Of a stretch of DNA of 64,000 bases, positions 24,223-35,000 are shown piece by piece. The stretch is from Hevea brasiliensis (Eukaryota > Streptophyta > Magnoliopsida > Malpighiales > Euphorbiaceae), in contig NC_079507.1 in the NCBI RefSeq assembly GCF_030052815.1, positions 67,349,144 to 67,413,143 of the forward strand. Direction: 5' to 3'. Under the pieces are notes generated by a model. The model ran no database searches, was not told where the DNA came from, and was given only the letters and a program-made list of their open reading frames with translations. The translations under genes and the position numbers were made by a program. Numbering within the stretch: position 1 is the stretch's first letter; each line of letters begins with the position of its first letter.

Positions 24223-27200
24223 ATGATGCAACAGCCGGGAGCCGGAGTCGTCCCTCAGCAGTTGCCCACGGATCAGCAGTATCAACAACAGCCACCGCCC
24301 CAGCAGTGGATGATGATGCAGCAGCAACAGCAGCCTGTTCCACCGCCCTCTGGTTGGACCCCACCACCTCTACCGCCCCCGTCTCAGTACGGTGTTCCTC
24401 AGACGGTTGCGCAGGGTGGTGCCGGTGTAGATTCGAACGAGATCAAGTCATTGTGGATCGGAGACTTGCAGCAGTGGATGGACGAAAATTATCTCTACAG
24501 CATCTTCGTCAACACCGGGGAGGTAACTTATATACCTTCCATGATATATTTTTGCTTTAATTTAATATTTATGTGCATCTACCAAGAAATGTTTGCGTTC
24601 CTTCTTCATATATAGGTTTGATCGGTGGAAAATGGCTTTATTTGTTTGGATTCCAAATTGTTGCAATTTAGAGTTTTCCTTGTATATAATGTTTGTGTTT
24701 CAACTAGCTGTTCATGAAATTTTGAGGAAATTATTAGGAAAGAAAAAGGGACATTGCATGAAAATGTGATGTGTTTATGCAGGTTGGTTGTCTCGGTGCT
24801 AATCTTTTGATAATTAACTTTTCCGGGTACAATTTTATTTGTAATTGCATGTGAGATTCTGTTGATGTAGAACTTTTTTCCTCTTTGTATTGCTTTATGG
24901 AAAAGCCTGAATGTTGGATAAGATACCTACTTCGTGCATGATAATTGATAAACAAGAGAAATCTACAAATGATATGCATCAGTATATGCCATTTGAATGC
25001 AATTAGATTTTTCATGTTGCTTCTTAATGTTATTCTTGTTAGCATGCAGGTTGTTTCAGCTAAGGTTATTAGGAATAAGCAGACAGGCCTCCCAGAGGGT
25101 TATGGTTTCATTGAGTTTGTTTCTCGTGCAGCAGCGGAGAGGATCTTGCAGACATACAGTGGTGCATTAATGCCAAATACTGATCAGAATTTCAGGCTAA
25201 ATTGGGCTACTCTTGCAGCTGGTGAGAGGCGTCAAGATGATGGCCCTGATTATACAATTTTTGTTGGAGATTTGGCTGCTGATGTCAATGATTACCTGTT
25301 GCAAGAAACATTTAGAGCTGTTTACCAATCTGTGAAAGGTGCAAAAGTTGTCACTGATAGGATCACTGGGCGCTCCAAGGGCTATGGGTTTGTGAGGTTT
25401 GATGATGAAAATGAGCAAAGACGTGCCATGGTTGAAATGAATGGACAGTACTGTTCTACTAGGCCCATGCGGGTTGGGTCAGCTGCTACAAAAAGGCCTG
25501 CAGTGCAGCAATTTCAGAATGGTATGTGTTGTTGTTTTCGCACTTATTGGACATTGTTGAATGGAATGTTGTTTTTTTTTTTTTTTTTTTTTTGCTACTG
25601 TTCAATCTGTGTTTGCACATTAGGGTAGAATAAAGCAGTAAGTTAGTTGAATGATTTGATTATTATTCATTCCTTTATTATTATTTTTTTTTCCTTTTTC
25701 CTTCCCTGAGTTGATTTTGTCCAAACAGTGTTCTTAATTTGTTGGGCTTTCAGTTTTGCGTCGGAGATTGATGGAATGTGGAAAGTCATTTCCTTCCAAT
25801 ACTTACCTTTGTGAACTTGGGCACATTTAATTCAGTTAAAACATGCATAATCTTATATAAAACTCATGTTGTCTTAAAGCAGGACACCAAGAGGCTCTCA
25901 TTTTGGGGGGCCTGGAACTGATTTCAGCTGAAATGATTCCACTTAAATGCGTGGCCTCATTTTAGGTCAGTTATGTTGTTTATCATAAGTTTACTTATTT
26001 TTCTTGTGGCATTTGCTACATTCACAGAATTGCTTTTCCAGTTCCTTACTTTTGAAAATTTACCATTCATGTTGAGTTTATTCCTTCTTTTTCCCTCTTT
26101 CAAAGAATAGTTTAATTCCTTTCCAGAATTCCTTAATTTATGTTTATTGATAAGAACCGCCGTTTCATTTCTTCATAATTAGGGTTTTTTTTCACTGTTT
26201 GCTTATGGTCAACACCTTTTCTAATTTTTTATTTGATATTCTATTTCATGTGAAGTTGTGAGCTTTGGATGTTCATTCCAAATGCTGGAAATCACATGAT
26301 GTAACCATAAACATAGATTTGTTTCCATGCTACTTGGCATTCCTTTGACTTCCCTTCTTGCATTTGGTGTCATGCTACAGCTCCTCTTCTACTTCCTCCT
26401 TACTTACATTGTGCTTAATTTCCTCTAGCTATTTGTTGCTTGAGTGCATTATTGACCTACACTCCAATCTTGTGCTTATAATATTCTAAAATCTATGTGC
26501 TTGTGTGAGGGTCATTTTCGTTAGAACATGTTTAGTAGGACTGGAGGCTGAATGGAATGATTATTCTATTCGTATTGATTGGATACAAAATGAAAGATTA
26601 ATGTAGTGTGGCAACGATTTTCATTCCTACAGCTATTTTATTTGGTGGAAGTAGAGAAGTGATTAAGATGTAGATAATGGAGGTGGCAGTCACTATGCCA
26701 ATGATACTAGTAGCAAACTGATGGTGGTTTTGGATGTGCTGGTGAAACTATGGTGATAATAGCTGCCACAATGAAATGGTGGATGGTGACTTAGCCAACT
26801 TTATTGAATATGAGGTGTGGATGGTAGCTGTAAGTGCAGAGGTGGTGATAGTAGTGATAGAAGTGACAATGGGTAATTAATTGATCAATGTGATGAAACT
26901 ATCATTTCGACATGAATTTCATGTGCCATAAGCATTACATACCAAAGTCATTTTGATGGCAAAATGTAAATTGGAATTACACTAGGTTAGCTATTTTTCT
27001 AAACGGGAATTGCAATATGATTGTGATTGTATGACATTGGTTTTTCAACAAATTTGATGTTGGGCTAGACTGCTAGGGCAGGAAATGCTTCTAAGGTTTT
27101 CTAACAATTAAATGTAATCTTATGCACCTAGGAACTAGTTCATTTGGGTTCCTTCTCCCCCTTGCAAACAGAAGACTAGTTGATTCCGTTCAATTGATTT

Positions 27201-28348
27201 AGTTTCGTCTGGAAATTGTTATTGTGATTTTGATATGCTTTTTGATATTACTGAAGGGTGCTCTTTTAATCAATTTAATTATTTATTTTATTTTTTTAAT
27301 TCCTTTTTTTTAATTGGTTCTTTTTGATGCTGATCATCTTAAGATCTCAAAATGTTTAAAGGATTTCTAGAACACTTTACATTGACTTCTATGAAGATTT
27401 GGTTATTATTGATAGCATTGAACTCACATGCTTATCAGAAGAGGTATATTTTCGTGTTGAGGATGTTTGATTTGGTCATACCACTTGGTTTTTACCTGTT
27501 TCCTCCATGCTAAGAGCTCTGATTGCTTTCTAACATCCTGTTTTCAAAAGCTACTCTCCATGTGTACTTTTTTTTTCATGTTATATTTATTCATATTTTA
27601 GTTCACATATATTCCTGGTTTGCAGCTTCCTTTCAGAATACTCAAGGAAACCAGGGAGAGAATGATCCAAATAATACAACTGTGGGTAGTTTATTTCACC
27701 GACTGTTCACATTTGTACATCTTGCTCTAAACTATTAACTTGCTACTCCTCTTCGATGCAGATATTTGTTGGGGCATTGGATCCAAGTGTTTCAGATGAC
27801 CATTTGAGACAAGTGTTCAGTAAATATGGTGAGCTAGTGCATGTGAAAATACCTGCAGGCAAGCGATGTGGATTTGTTCAGTTTGCTAACCGGTATTTAA
27901 GAATTAGCCTACCTGAAATGTCACATATTTTCATTCTTGCCATTATATATTGGTTTTTCAATATCTGCACATGATGTATTCAGGGCTTGTGCTGAACAAG
28001 CGCTGCTGATGTTGAATGGAACCCAGCTAGCAGGACAAAGCATTCGACTTTCATGGGGGCGCAGTCCTTCAAACAAACAGGTGCTGTTTGTACCCCCCTT
28101 AAATTATGCTCAGTTTTTTGACAGTATATATTCCCATGTATTTTACAAATTAAAAAGGCATCCATCGGTAGGTCCAGGCTCAGCCAGAACAAAGCCAGTG
28201 GAATGGAGGATATTATGGCTATGCACAAGGATATGATGCATATGGATATGCAGCTTCCCAGGATCCTAACATGTATTATGGTGGCTATCCTGGATATGGG
28301 AACTATCAGCAACCAGGAACTTACCAACAGCCACAGCAGGTTGGTTAG
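24223..28348 (+). CDS. RBP45: RBP45-type RNA-binding protein with three RRMs
   Basis: Exons 24223-24522, 25050-25521, 27626-27681, 27762-27892, 27984-28080 and 28178-28348 join at GT-AG sites to 408 aa. A Gln/Pro-rich N-terminus (1-65) is followed by RRM1 (RNP2 LWIGDL 77-82, RNP1 GYGFIEF 117-123), RRM2 (IFVGDL 170-175, KGYGFVRF 210-217) and RRM3 (IFVGAL 277-282, RCGFVQF), then a Gly/Tyr/Gln-rich tail. This is the plant RBP45/47 layout, related to yeast Nam8 and animal TIA-1: nuclear poly(A)-RNA binding, also found in stress granules. Two adjacent ATGs start the frame; the first is used. The stop may be TAG at 28346, or splicing at 28339/28340 to a last exon opening with TGA at 28696 could end the protein after QQPQQ. 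From memory the locus matches At4g27000/At5g54900. Confidence 0.93.
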
Positions 28349-28534
28349 AAATAACAAGTTTAGGACTTTTGTTTTTTTTTTATTATTATTATCTCTTTTT
28401 TTTTTCAAGAGGTTAGAGCTATAAAAGATACATCACTGTCATGCTATGACTATATTTGTTCTAAGCTAAAGTACATGCTCAATGCAAAGTAATCAAACAC
28501 TAATAATCAAAATAAAATTGATAATACAATTAAT

Positions 28535-28605
28535 CCGATGTTGGTGGGGCTTGAACTTGGGACATCTTGGTTTCAGGGTGATCTTAACTAGTTCCACCCT
28601 CGTTG
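28535..28605 (-). mobile_element. tRNA-derived SINE relic
   Basis: On the minus strand this reads like a Pol III tRNA head: an A-box-like TAGTTAAGATC and ~30 nt later the B-box-like AGTTCAAGCCC. It is a common plant SINE pattern, here decayed and without visible body or target duplication. It lies in the 3' region or alternative last intron of RBP45. Confidence 0.35.
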
Positions 28606-28748
28606 GCAATGTGTCATTAATTAAATAGTACCCAGTATGTTGTTAATTGTTGTTTATTTAAGCGGTTGATACTGTTACGTTTCTGCTATGTACAGTGATC
28701 TGTTCAGTTATGTTGCTGGATGAATTACAAAGTTGGCCCGGATTCGTG

Positions 28749-29676
28749 GCAGCACAACTAGAGGTTGCAGTTGTTTGCACTACAGAGTCCCGACTGTTGT
28801 ACAATGCTTGGTGTTTGGAGCTAGGCTTTATACCATTTTGTTTTAGCTTTAGTTTATTGATGAATCATGGCTAGTATGTTTGAGGCATCATCTGTGGACA
28901 TCGCTGCACTTCGATATCAATCATGATTCATGAATTGTCGGATACCGCTCTTGTGCTGTGTCCAGTGGAAAATTGATACTTTCTTTTAATCATTACTAAT
29001 ATGTTGTTTGTGCTTACTGTTGTGGGTGCACTAGTTTGTCTCCGAGTTGCTTTATATGTTTTTTTTTTATTTTTTTATTTTTTTGGAAACAACCAATGTA
29101 TTGCCTTTATTTTTGCTTGAACTGCTCAACTTTCATTACTGACGAAACATTTTCGAGAAGTATGCAAGTAGACCATGTTTCTTGCGCTAAATGCTTCAAT
29201 ATTTCCTTATTATCGACCTTGAGCGGGGTGTTATGTATCAAGGGTGTTATGTATCAAGGGCACAATTAGATCAATTCAACATGATTCCGTGTACATTTTG
29301 AATTTGACTTGATTTAGCGTAAAGATTTCTCACTTTAATTAATTAAACCACCTTCTTTGTATTGAAAAAAAAAAAAGTATTGAAACCTTTAACAGCATTA
29401 AAAAAGAAAATTCAAGTTCACTTTGACTCAATTCGACGACCATTAAAGTCTTAATTTTTTTTTTATGATCAATGCCATTTTTAATATTTGGTTAGGACGA
29501 AATAAGACTGACGTTTAATAGAAACTCTGACAAACGAATAAAGATACCATCACGGCTTATTATATTCCTTAGACCCATTAAAAGTTGTTAGCGGCCGAGG
29601 CCCTAGCAGTCGGTATTCGATAGATTTTAATTTCTCGCTCTGCTATAGAAATGGTTTCGGTTTTCACTACTTCATC
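28749..29676. other. 3' flank of RBP45
   Basis: The RBP45 3' UTR is likely to about 28990. A 17-bp direct duplication (GGGTGTTATGTATCAA, about 29226-29259) is present. AT-rich beyond 29280. No gene seen. Confidence 0.5.
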
Positions 29677-31160
29677 TCAATTCTCTATTGTCTCGCCATC
29701 ATCACTATCGCTATCAAATTAGATAATCTCTCCCCTTCTGACCCAGAAACGTCATCCTCATGTCCATCTGCCTCTTCTTCAATGGTTTGTTTCTTCTACT
29801 TCATTTTCTCCTTAATTTGTATCTCTCTGTACCCTGAACCCTTATCTTCCTTGTCTGCTTGCTTCAGTTCCTCCCTCATCTTCTTAAAATATTCCTCTTT
29901 TGCCGAAATAATAAACAAGCTTCAGGAGATGACAAACATATCTTATGTGGGATACTGAATTATCAACCTGTCTGCCTACAGCTGATTCAGCCAGTCATGA
30001 AAAACTTAGCCAAAGAATTTGAGGAATTAGGATTTTCCAAGAACTGTCGGAATATAGATAAAACAAATAATGCCAAAAAGAAGAAAAGGTATTCTTCTTC
30101 AACCTGACAATCAATTACTTTGCCTCAGCAACTCCCAAAGTATCATTCAGGCCTGTCCATAGTTCTTAATTCAGGAGTCAAAGTATTTAACTTGATCAAG
30201 TAGATACGAATTATCAACATTCTTTGCATCAGACACCCTTGCGAATAGAGGAAGTGGACTGCCTTCCTCATCAACCCTTGTTCCCACTGGTCTATGGATA
30301 TTGATCTCCAACTTCTTTTTCTTGAGAACCCGTGTTACAGGCCTGTGAGTCAAATTAAATTAAAACAAAATTAAAAAAAAAAAAAAGGTAAAGGTAATAG
30401 AAAAGAAATGGATCAAGCTTCATTCTACTTGCGCATGGATATTCCTATAGGATACCACACAACTGAATCAAACTTTAGTGGGGAGTGCTCCCAAAACACA
30501 CGCACTTTAAGGGGAGAATCAGTCACATTGGAATAAAACCTTCCTCCGCCACATCTGCTTCCTCAGAATCATCAATATCTAGCTTCTCTATTTGTCGTCT
30601 CAAATATTCTTCCCTGAATGCACCGGTTGCTAGCTTGGCATTATCCTTCTCAGAATTATCCAATTGAATTCCGGACATCTTCTTTCCCTTAATTTTCTGA
30701 TTCAGAAAACGGATTTTTGGGGTCATTGGTAGGCTCATTGAAGCAGAAAATTTATCAATAGGCAGCTTCATCACATCAAACACCTCTTTATCCTTTTGAA
30801 TATGGATACACCGCAAATAAGTTACAAAGGCCCTTTTAGCCAAGTCCTGTAATAGAGTGAGGAACAATGCAACAGTAAATTGAAGAATTGAGTGCGAGAA
30901 TTGTAATCTGTATTGCGACAGAAAATGGCAGATCGCCTTTACAGAAGTACTCTTCCACCTTCTGCAATTCTATAACTCTCAACAATTGTTTTCTTCGATA
31001 TAGACAATTAACTGAACTTGGTAGACCCTGCATACCACGAGAAAGTACCGTCTGGTAGGCGGGGGTGCATTGGATCCAGATTCGGGTTTGTGGGACTCAA
31101 TCCATTCATTCAGTAACGAAATTCCTTCCTTCCTGTTCAATGAACCTGGCTTCTAGACAT
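29677..31160 (-). pseudogene. RH32: Internally deleted relic of DEAD-box RNA helicase 32 (RH32/DDX10-like)
   Basis: The start is a short N-terminal piece from ATG 31160. After a frame break (an extra AAGG in a GGAAGGAAGG run near 31130) it reads LLNEWIESHKPESGSN, as at the RH32 N-terminus. The whole helicase core (DEAD and SAT motifs) is missing: only ~190 bp separate this from the C-terminal exons. Those are 30860-30527 (LAKRAFVTYLRCIHIQKDKE, SASMSLPMTPKIRFLNQK), 30342-30192 (PVTRVLKKKKLEINIHRPVG) and 29894-29677 (EYFKKMREELKQADKEDK, stop TAG, then acidic tail FDSDSDDGETIEN after a frameshift). Remaining splice sites still keep frame. RH32 is a nucleolar rRNA-processing helicase. In Arabidopsis (recalled) At5g54910 lies between RBP45A and the PAM2 gene, exactly this position, so this is the ancestral locus decayed in place, not a retrocopy. 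Confidence 0.82.
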
Positions 31161-31384
31161 GGATTTAGTTTTCTGATGTCGTTGGTGGAAAGAGAGATAT
31201 AATGGGTTTTGGTCTTCAAAGAGAATGTGGGTTTAGATTCTTTAGAACTGTGAAGAGGGTCTAATTTTGGGCACTGAAAATGGAATCGGGAAAGATAGCA
31301 GATCAGGCGATGAGCATTTAGCGGTGCCAGTTGCAAGGGGGTTTCGGTTTTAGTGAAGGTAAGAGAGAAAATGTGCGCCACTTT

Positions 31385-32063
31385 TCCACATTGTGAAAAA
31401 AAAAAAAAAAATCATGAATTCTTTTTTTTAATTTTGTTTACGACGATAGTATTAATAATTTTAGGCATTCTTTAATTAAAATACTAAATTTATTTTACAG
31501 AAATATTTTCAAAAACCGTAAACTATAAATTAATAATTAATTGTAAAAGTTTTCTATATAAAAACAAAATATTCAAAAATTGTAAATATATATTAATCTT
31601 TGAAAAAAAAATATTTCGTTTTTCATATTTTTTAAAGAATTTATAAATAAAAAGAAAAAAATATGTAAATACAAAAAAAAATGATAAAATATTCTCTTTT
31701 TTTTCTCATTGAAAGTGTAAAACATTTTAATAAAATTAAAAAAAAAAAACAAGCAACTATTATATTTATAAATCCATCAAACAAAGACTTGTATGATATA
31801 CAAAAACCGGAGAAGCTGCTGAGAAGTTACAGCCTTGAACAGAAGACCAGAGACACATCACATCACACGAAAGGAACCGTATTTCCCAATTTCCCATTCC
31901 TTCTGTATCTTCGTTACAGCGCAAAACAGACACAGAAGACATTTCCTCACTTCTCGCATCTTTCCTATTGATTCAAGGTTTTGCAGGCGCCATTGGCCAA
32001 ATCTTTTGCATCTGTAGATATCTACAAAGCTTTTCACAGAGAGTTTAATTGAATTGCCACCGG
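31385..32063. other. AT-rich spacer and leader of the PAM2 gene
   Basis: 31385-31790 is AT-rich with A runs. 31800-32063 is the less AT-rich promoter/leader region of the plus-strand gene. No other gene seen. Confidence 0.5.
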
Positions 32064-32084
32064 AGAGGGAGAGAGAGAGAGAGT
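32064..32084 (+). promoter_or_regulatory. GA-repeat directly before the start codon
   Basis: GAGAGGGAGAGAGAGAGAG ends two bases before the ATG at 32086. GA runs in 5' leaders are binding sites of plant BPC/GAGA-binding factors. Function here is inferred from sequence only. Confidence 0.45.
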
Positions 32085-32085
32085 G

Positions 32086-35000
32086 ATGGGTAACAGAAAG
32101 AGGGTAGAGGCTGAAACAGAATCTTGTTTAAGTGAAGCCTTATTGTTTGCGACCATGTGTATAATTGGACTACCCGTTGATGTGCATGTCAGGGATGGCT
32201 CTGTCTATTCTGGAACTTTCCACACTGCTTCTATCGACAAGGACTATGGTGAGTTTTTTAATTGTATTAGTTTATGAATCTCCTGAATTGATTTTGGGCT
32301 TTTTTTTTTTATCAAAATTGTATATGGGTTATGGTTTTTATGAGGAATTGTATCTGGGTTTCTAATGTTTTTGAGAAATTATCATGTTGGTATTCTTTAA
32401 TGTGGATGTGATCGGATTGAATTCTGATCTGGATTTATGCCCATCCTGTATAATTTTTTTTTTAAAGCTATAACGAATTTTGCTGTTATGCTTTCCTCAT
32501 GTCACGTTCACAAGAGAGAACGATAAAAGGAAGGCCTGAAATGTGAATTTTGGCAATGAAATAAAATGACGGAATTTGAAATGACATAACTTTGTGGATT
32601 GTGTTATTTTATGTAGGTATTATTTTAAAGGAAGCAAAATTGATTAAGAAGGGGAAATGTGATGGAAATGTGGCTAATGGGAGTGTGATAGAAACGCTTG
32701 TAATTCTTTCAGATGATCTCGTTCAAGTTGTAGCTAAGGTTAGCCACTTCTTCTGTTGGAGATCCTTGTTAGTAATGTGGATGCAATATGGAACAATTTA
32801 TCTGATGTGTGTGGGCTGTTTCTACAGGGAATTCTATTCCCAGCTGATGGTGCCATGGGAAATGTAGCTAGTGATGAGGTAGAAAGAGCTGTGGTCAATA
32901 TTCCTTCCTTTGAGATTATAGTGAGTGAGGCAAAAGAATCTAACAAGTCGGCCACAGATAAAAAAAATGAAAACAGGTATTGTTCCATATTTGATTTTGG
33001 TTGTGATTGGAAATAATAACATCGTCCTTCCTCCTTTTCCAAGTTAGCTATTCAATGTATATGCAGAAAGTTTCTCCCCTTACATGCCTTGCTTGTGAGA
33101 AAGATTGCATTAAAATAAATTGAATAAATGTGAAGGTAATTAGAAAATTGACTGGAAAATATGGAATAATTAGTGGATATTGTGGCTGTAGGTACAATTA
33201 AATCGGAATTTATGATCATACAATTCTGAGATTTCATGGTCGCTAAATCCATCCCTTATAGATATTGTTGAATAGCTCTCACCTGAGTTGTCTTATGAAT
33301 TTGAAGGCAACTTGGGTATCCATGTTACTTTTAAATTCTTGCATTTCAATGGTTGCTTATTCATATAGAAATCAGAACTTTGGCCATCTGAATTGAATGA
33401 TGTACTCACTGTACTTATTGAAGTAGGATTTCAACCAACAACAGTAATAGTTTTGGTAATGGTTGCATGCCAACAAAAGCTGGAAAGGAATATGAAGGGA
33501 GAAAAGTTTTACCAAATCATGCAGCAACTGCCGCAGAAGTGGAACCCGGGAAGAGAGAGAGGATAAATAATTCAAAAGTAAGTTTATTCTCGTCCATTAG
33601 ATTTACTTTTTGGGTCTTATATGTTAGATACGAAGGGGAGGTTTCAGCAAGTGCGTAAAAAAGAAAGTCTAGAAGCTTGTCCTCATATTCAGTAACAGTT
33701 TCTAGTAAATGTCAGATGTCATGAGCATCTTGGCTAGGAAAGACCTTCTGGGTCATTACTAGCTGAATTGGCTACTTGCTATATTGAGTGCCAAAATTTT
33801 TTTTTTTAAAGATTCTTGGGCTTTTCTTAAAGCTTTCTATATGGATCTACTACAGATTAAATGAGCCGAGATGAAAAATCTAATTCCTGAGGTGTGGCAC
33901 GTTTTCTAAGTGGTGGTGGTTTTTTTTTTTTTTTGGTGGGGGTTGCGGGGGGTGGTGGGGGGGTGGGGGGTGGTTTGTTAGTTCATCTCTGTTAATTGTT
34001 TCTTTTAATTTTTCTTATTGCAGAGTGAAGAAGCTTTCAATTCCACAGTTATTGGAAGGTAAAATTTACTTACCTTTAGCCAAGTTTTGGTCCATTACTC
34101 GATGGTTGTTTTGGTGCTACATTAAACTTTGGTTCTTACCATTGTATCCCTTGGTACTGGCATTACAAAAACATTCAGATTCTGTAATGAATTTTCTGCA
34201 CACTTTTTCTGCATTACTTATTATTGATATTCAATTTTTGGACTATACTTGTATGCACAGTGGTATCTCTATTCAGCTACAAACTTGGTTTGAGTAATCA
34301 CCTTAAAATTATTTCCTCATTTGAATTCTTTCTAATTTCAACTCAATATCATTTGAATCCATATCATAAGGTGTAACGAAATTTTTATGCTAGTTGTCAC
34401 CTACAGCAACCCTCCTCCTTTATCCGGGCTTAGGACCGGCTAAGCGCAAACTACTTAGGCGGAGTTGAATTCTTTCTAATTTCAGATTCCTGAAAATTAT
34501 TTTTCTGGCAGGCAGGTTGGAGATAATGGGTCACAAGGGGAGCAGGATCATCACAAACAGAATTCTGAACTTCAAGGGGAGAAGAATGTATGTGATGACA
34601 GGCATAAGTTAGGCATAAGTTATTTCCTTGCATAGGATCCAGGATTAATAGAATTGGAAAGTGATTAATGTAGATATTTACCTGTGTGCAGGATAATGAA
34701 GTTCAAAGCTCAAGTATAATCGGTAAGTTCAATGCCCAAAGAAGGGTTTAATAATATGATTGTGCTTCCAACTAGGAAGGCATGGCTTGTTTTTATATGG
34801 CCCCTGAAGTATTGCACTTTTTGATAATGAGCACTCAAACTGTGGTTTGGGTGTTATCAACCCCCCAACTACTTGATTGTGTGCTGTTGAGGCCTAATTT
34901 ATGCCAATTTATGATGCCAAAGCATGTGATGGATGAATATTCAGTGTTACCATTAGAAAAATCAAGGTTAAAATGCATTATTTTGCCCCTGATTTTTCTA

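Noticed and set aside
29651..29720. Plus-strand ATG frame rich in Ser that looks like a plastid transit peptide
   Set aside because: It is the reverse of the acidic, Ser/Asp-rich tail exon of the RH32 relic on the minus strand.
31106..31381. 91-codon minus-strand frame starting MAHIFSLTF, like an organelle-targeted protein start
   Set aside because: Its end overlaps the RH32 N-terminal piece in a different frame, and its upstream part has no recognisable similarity. Better read as upstream/leader sequence of the RH32 relic.
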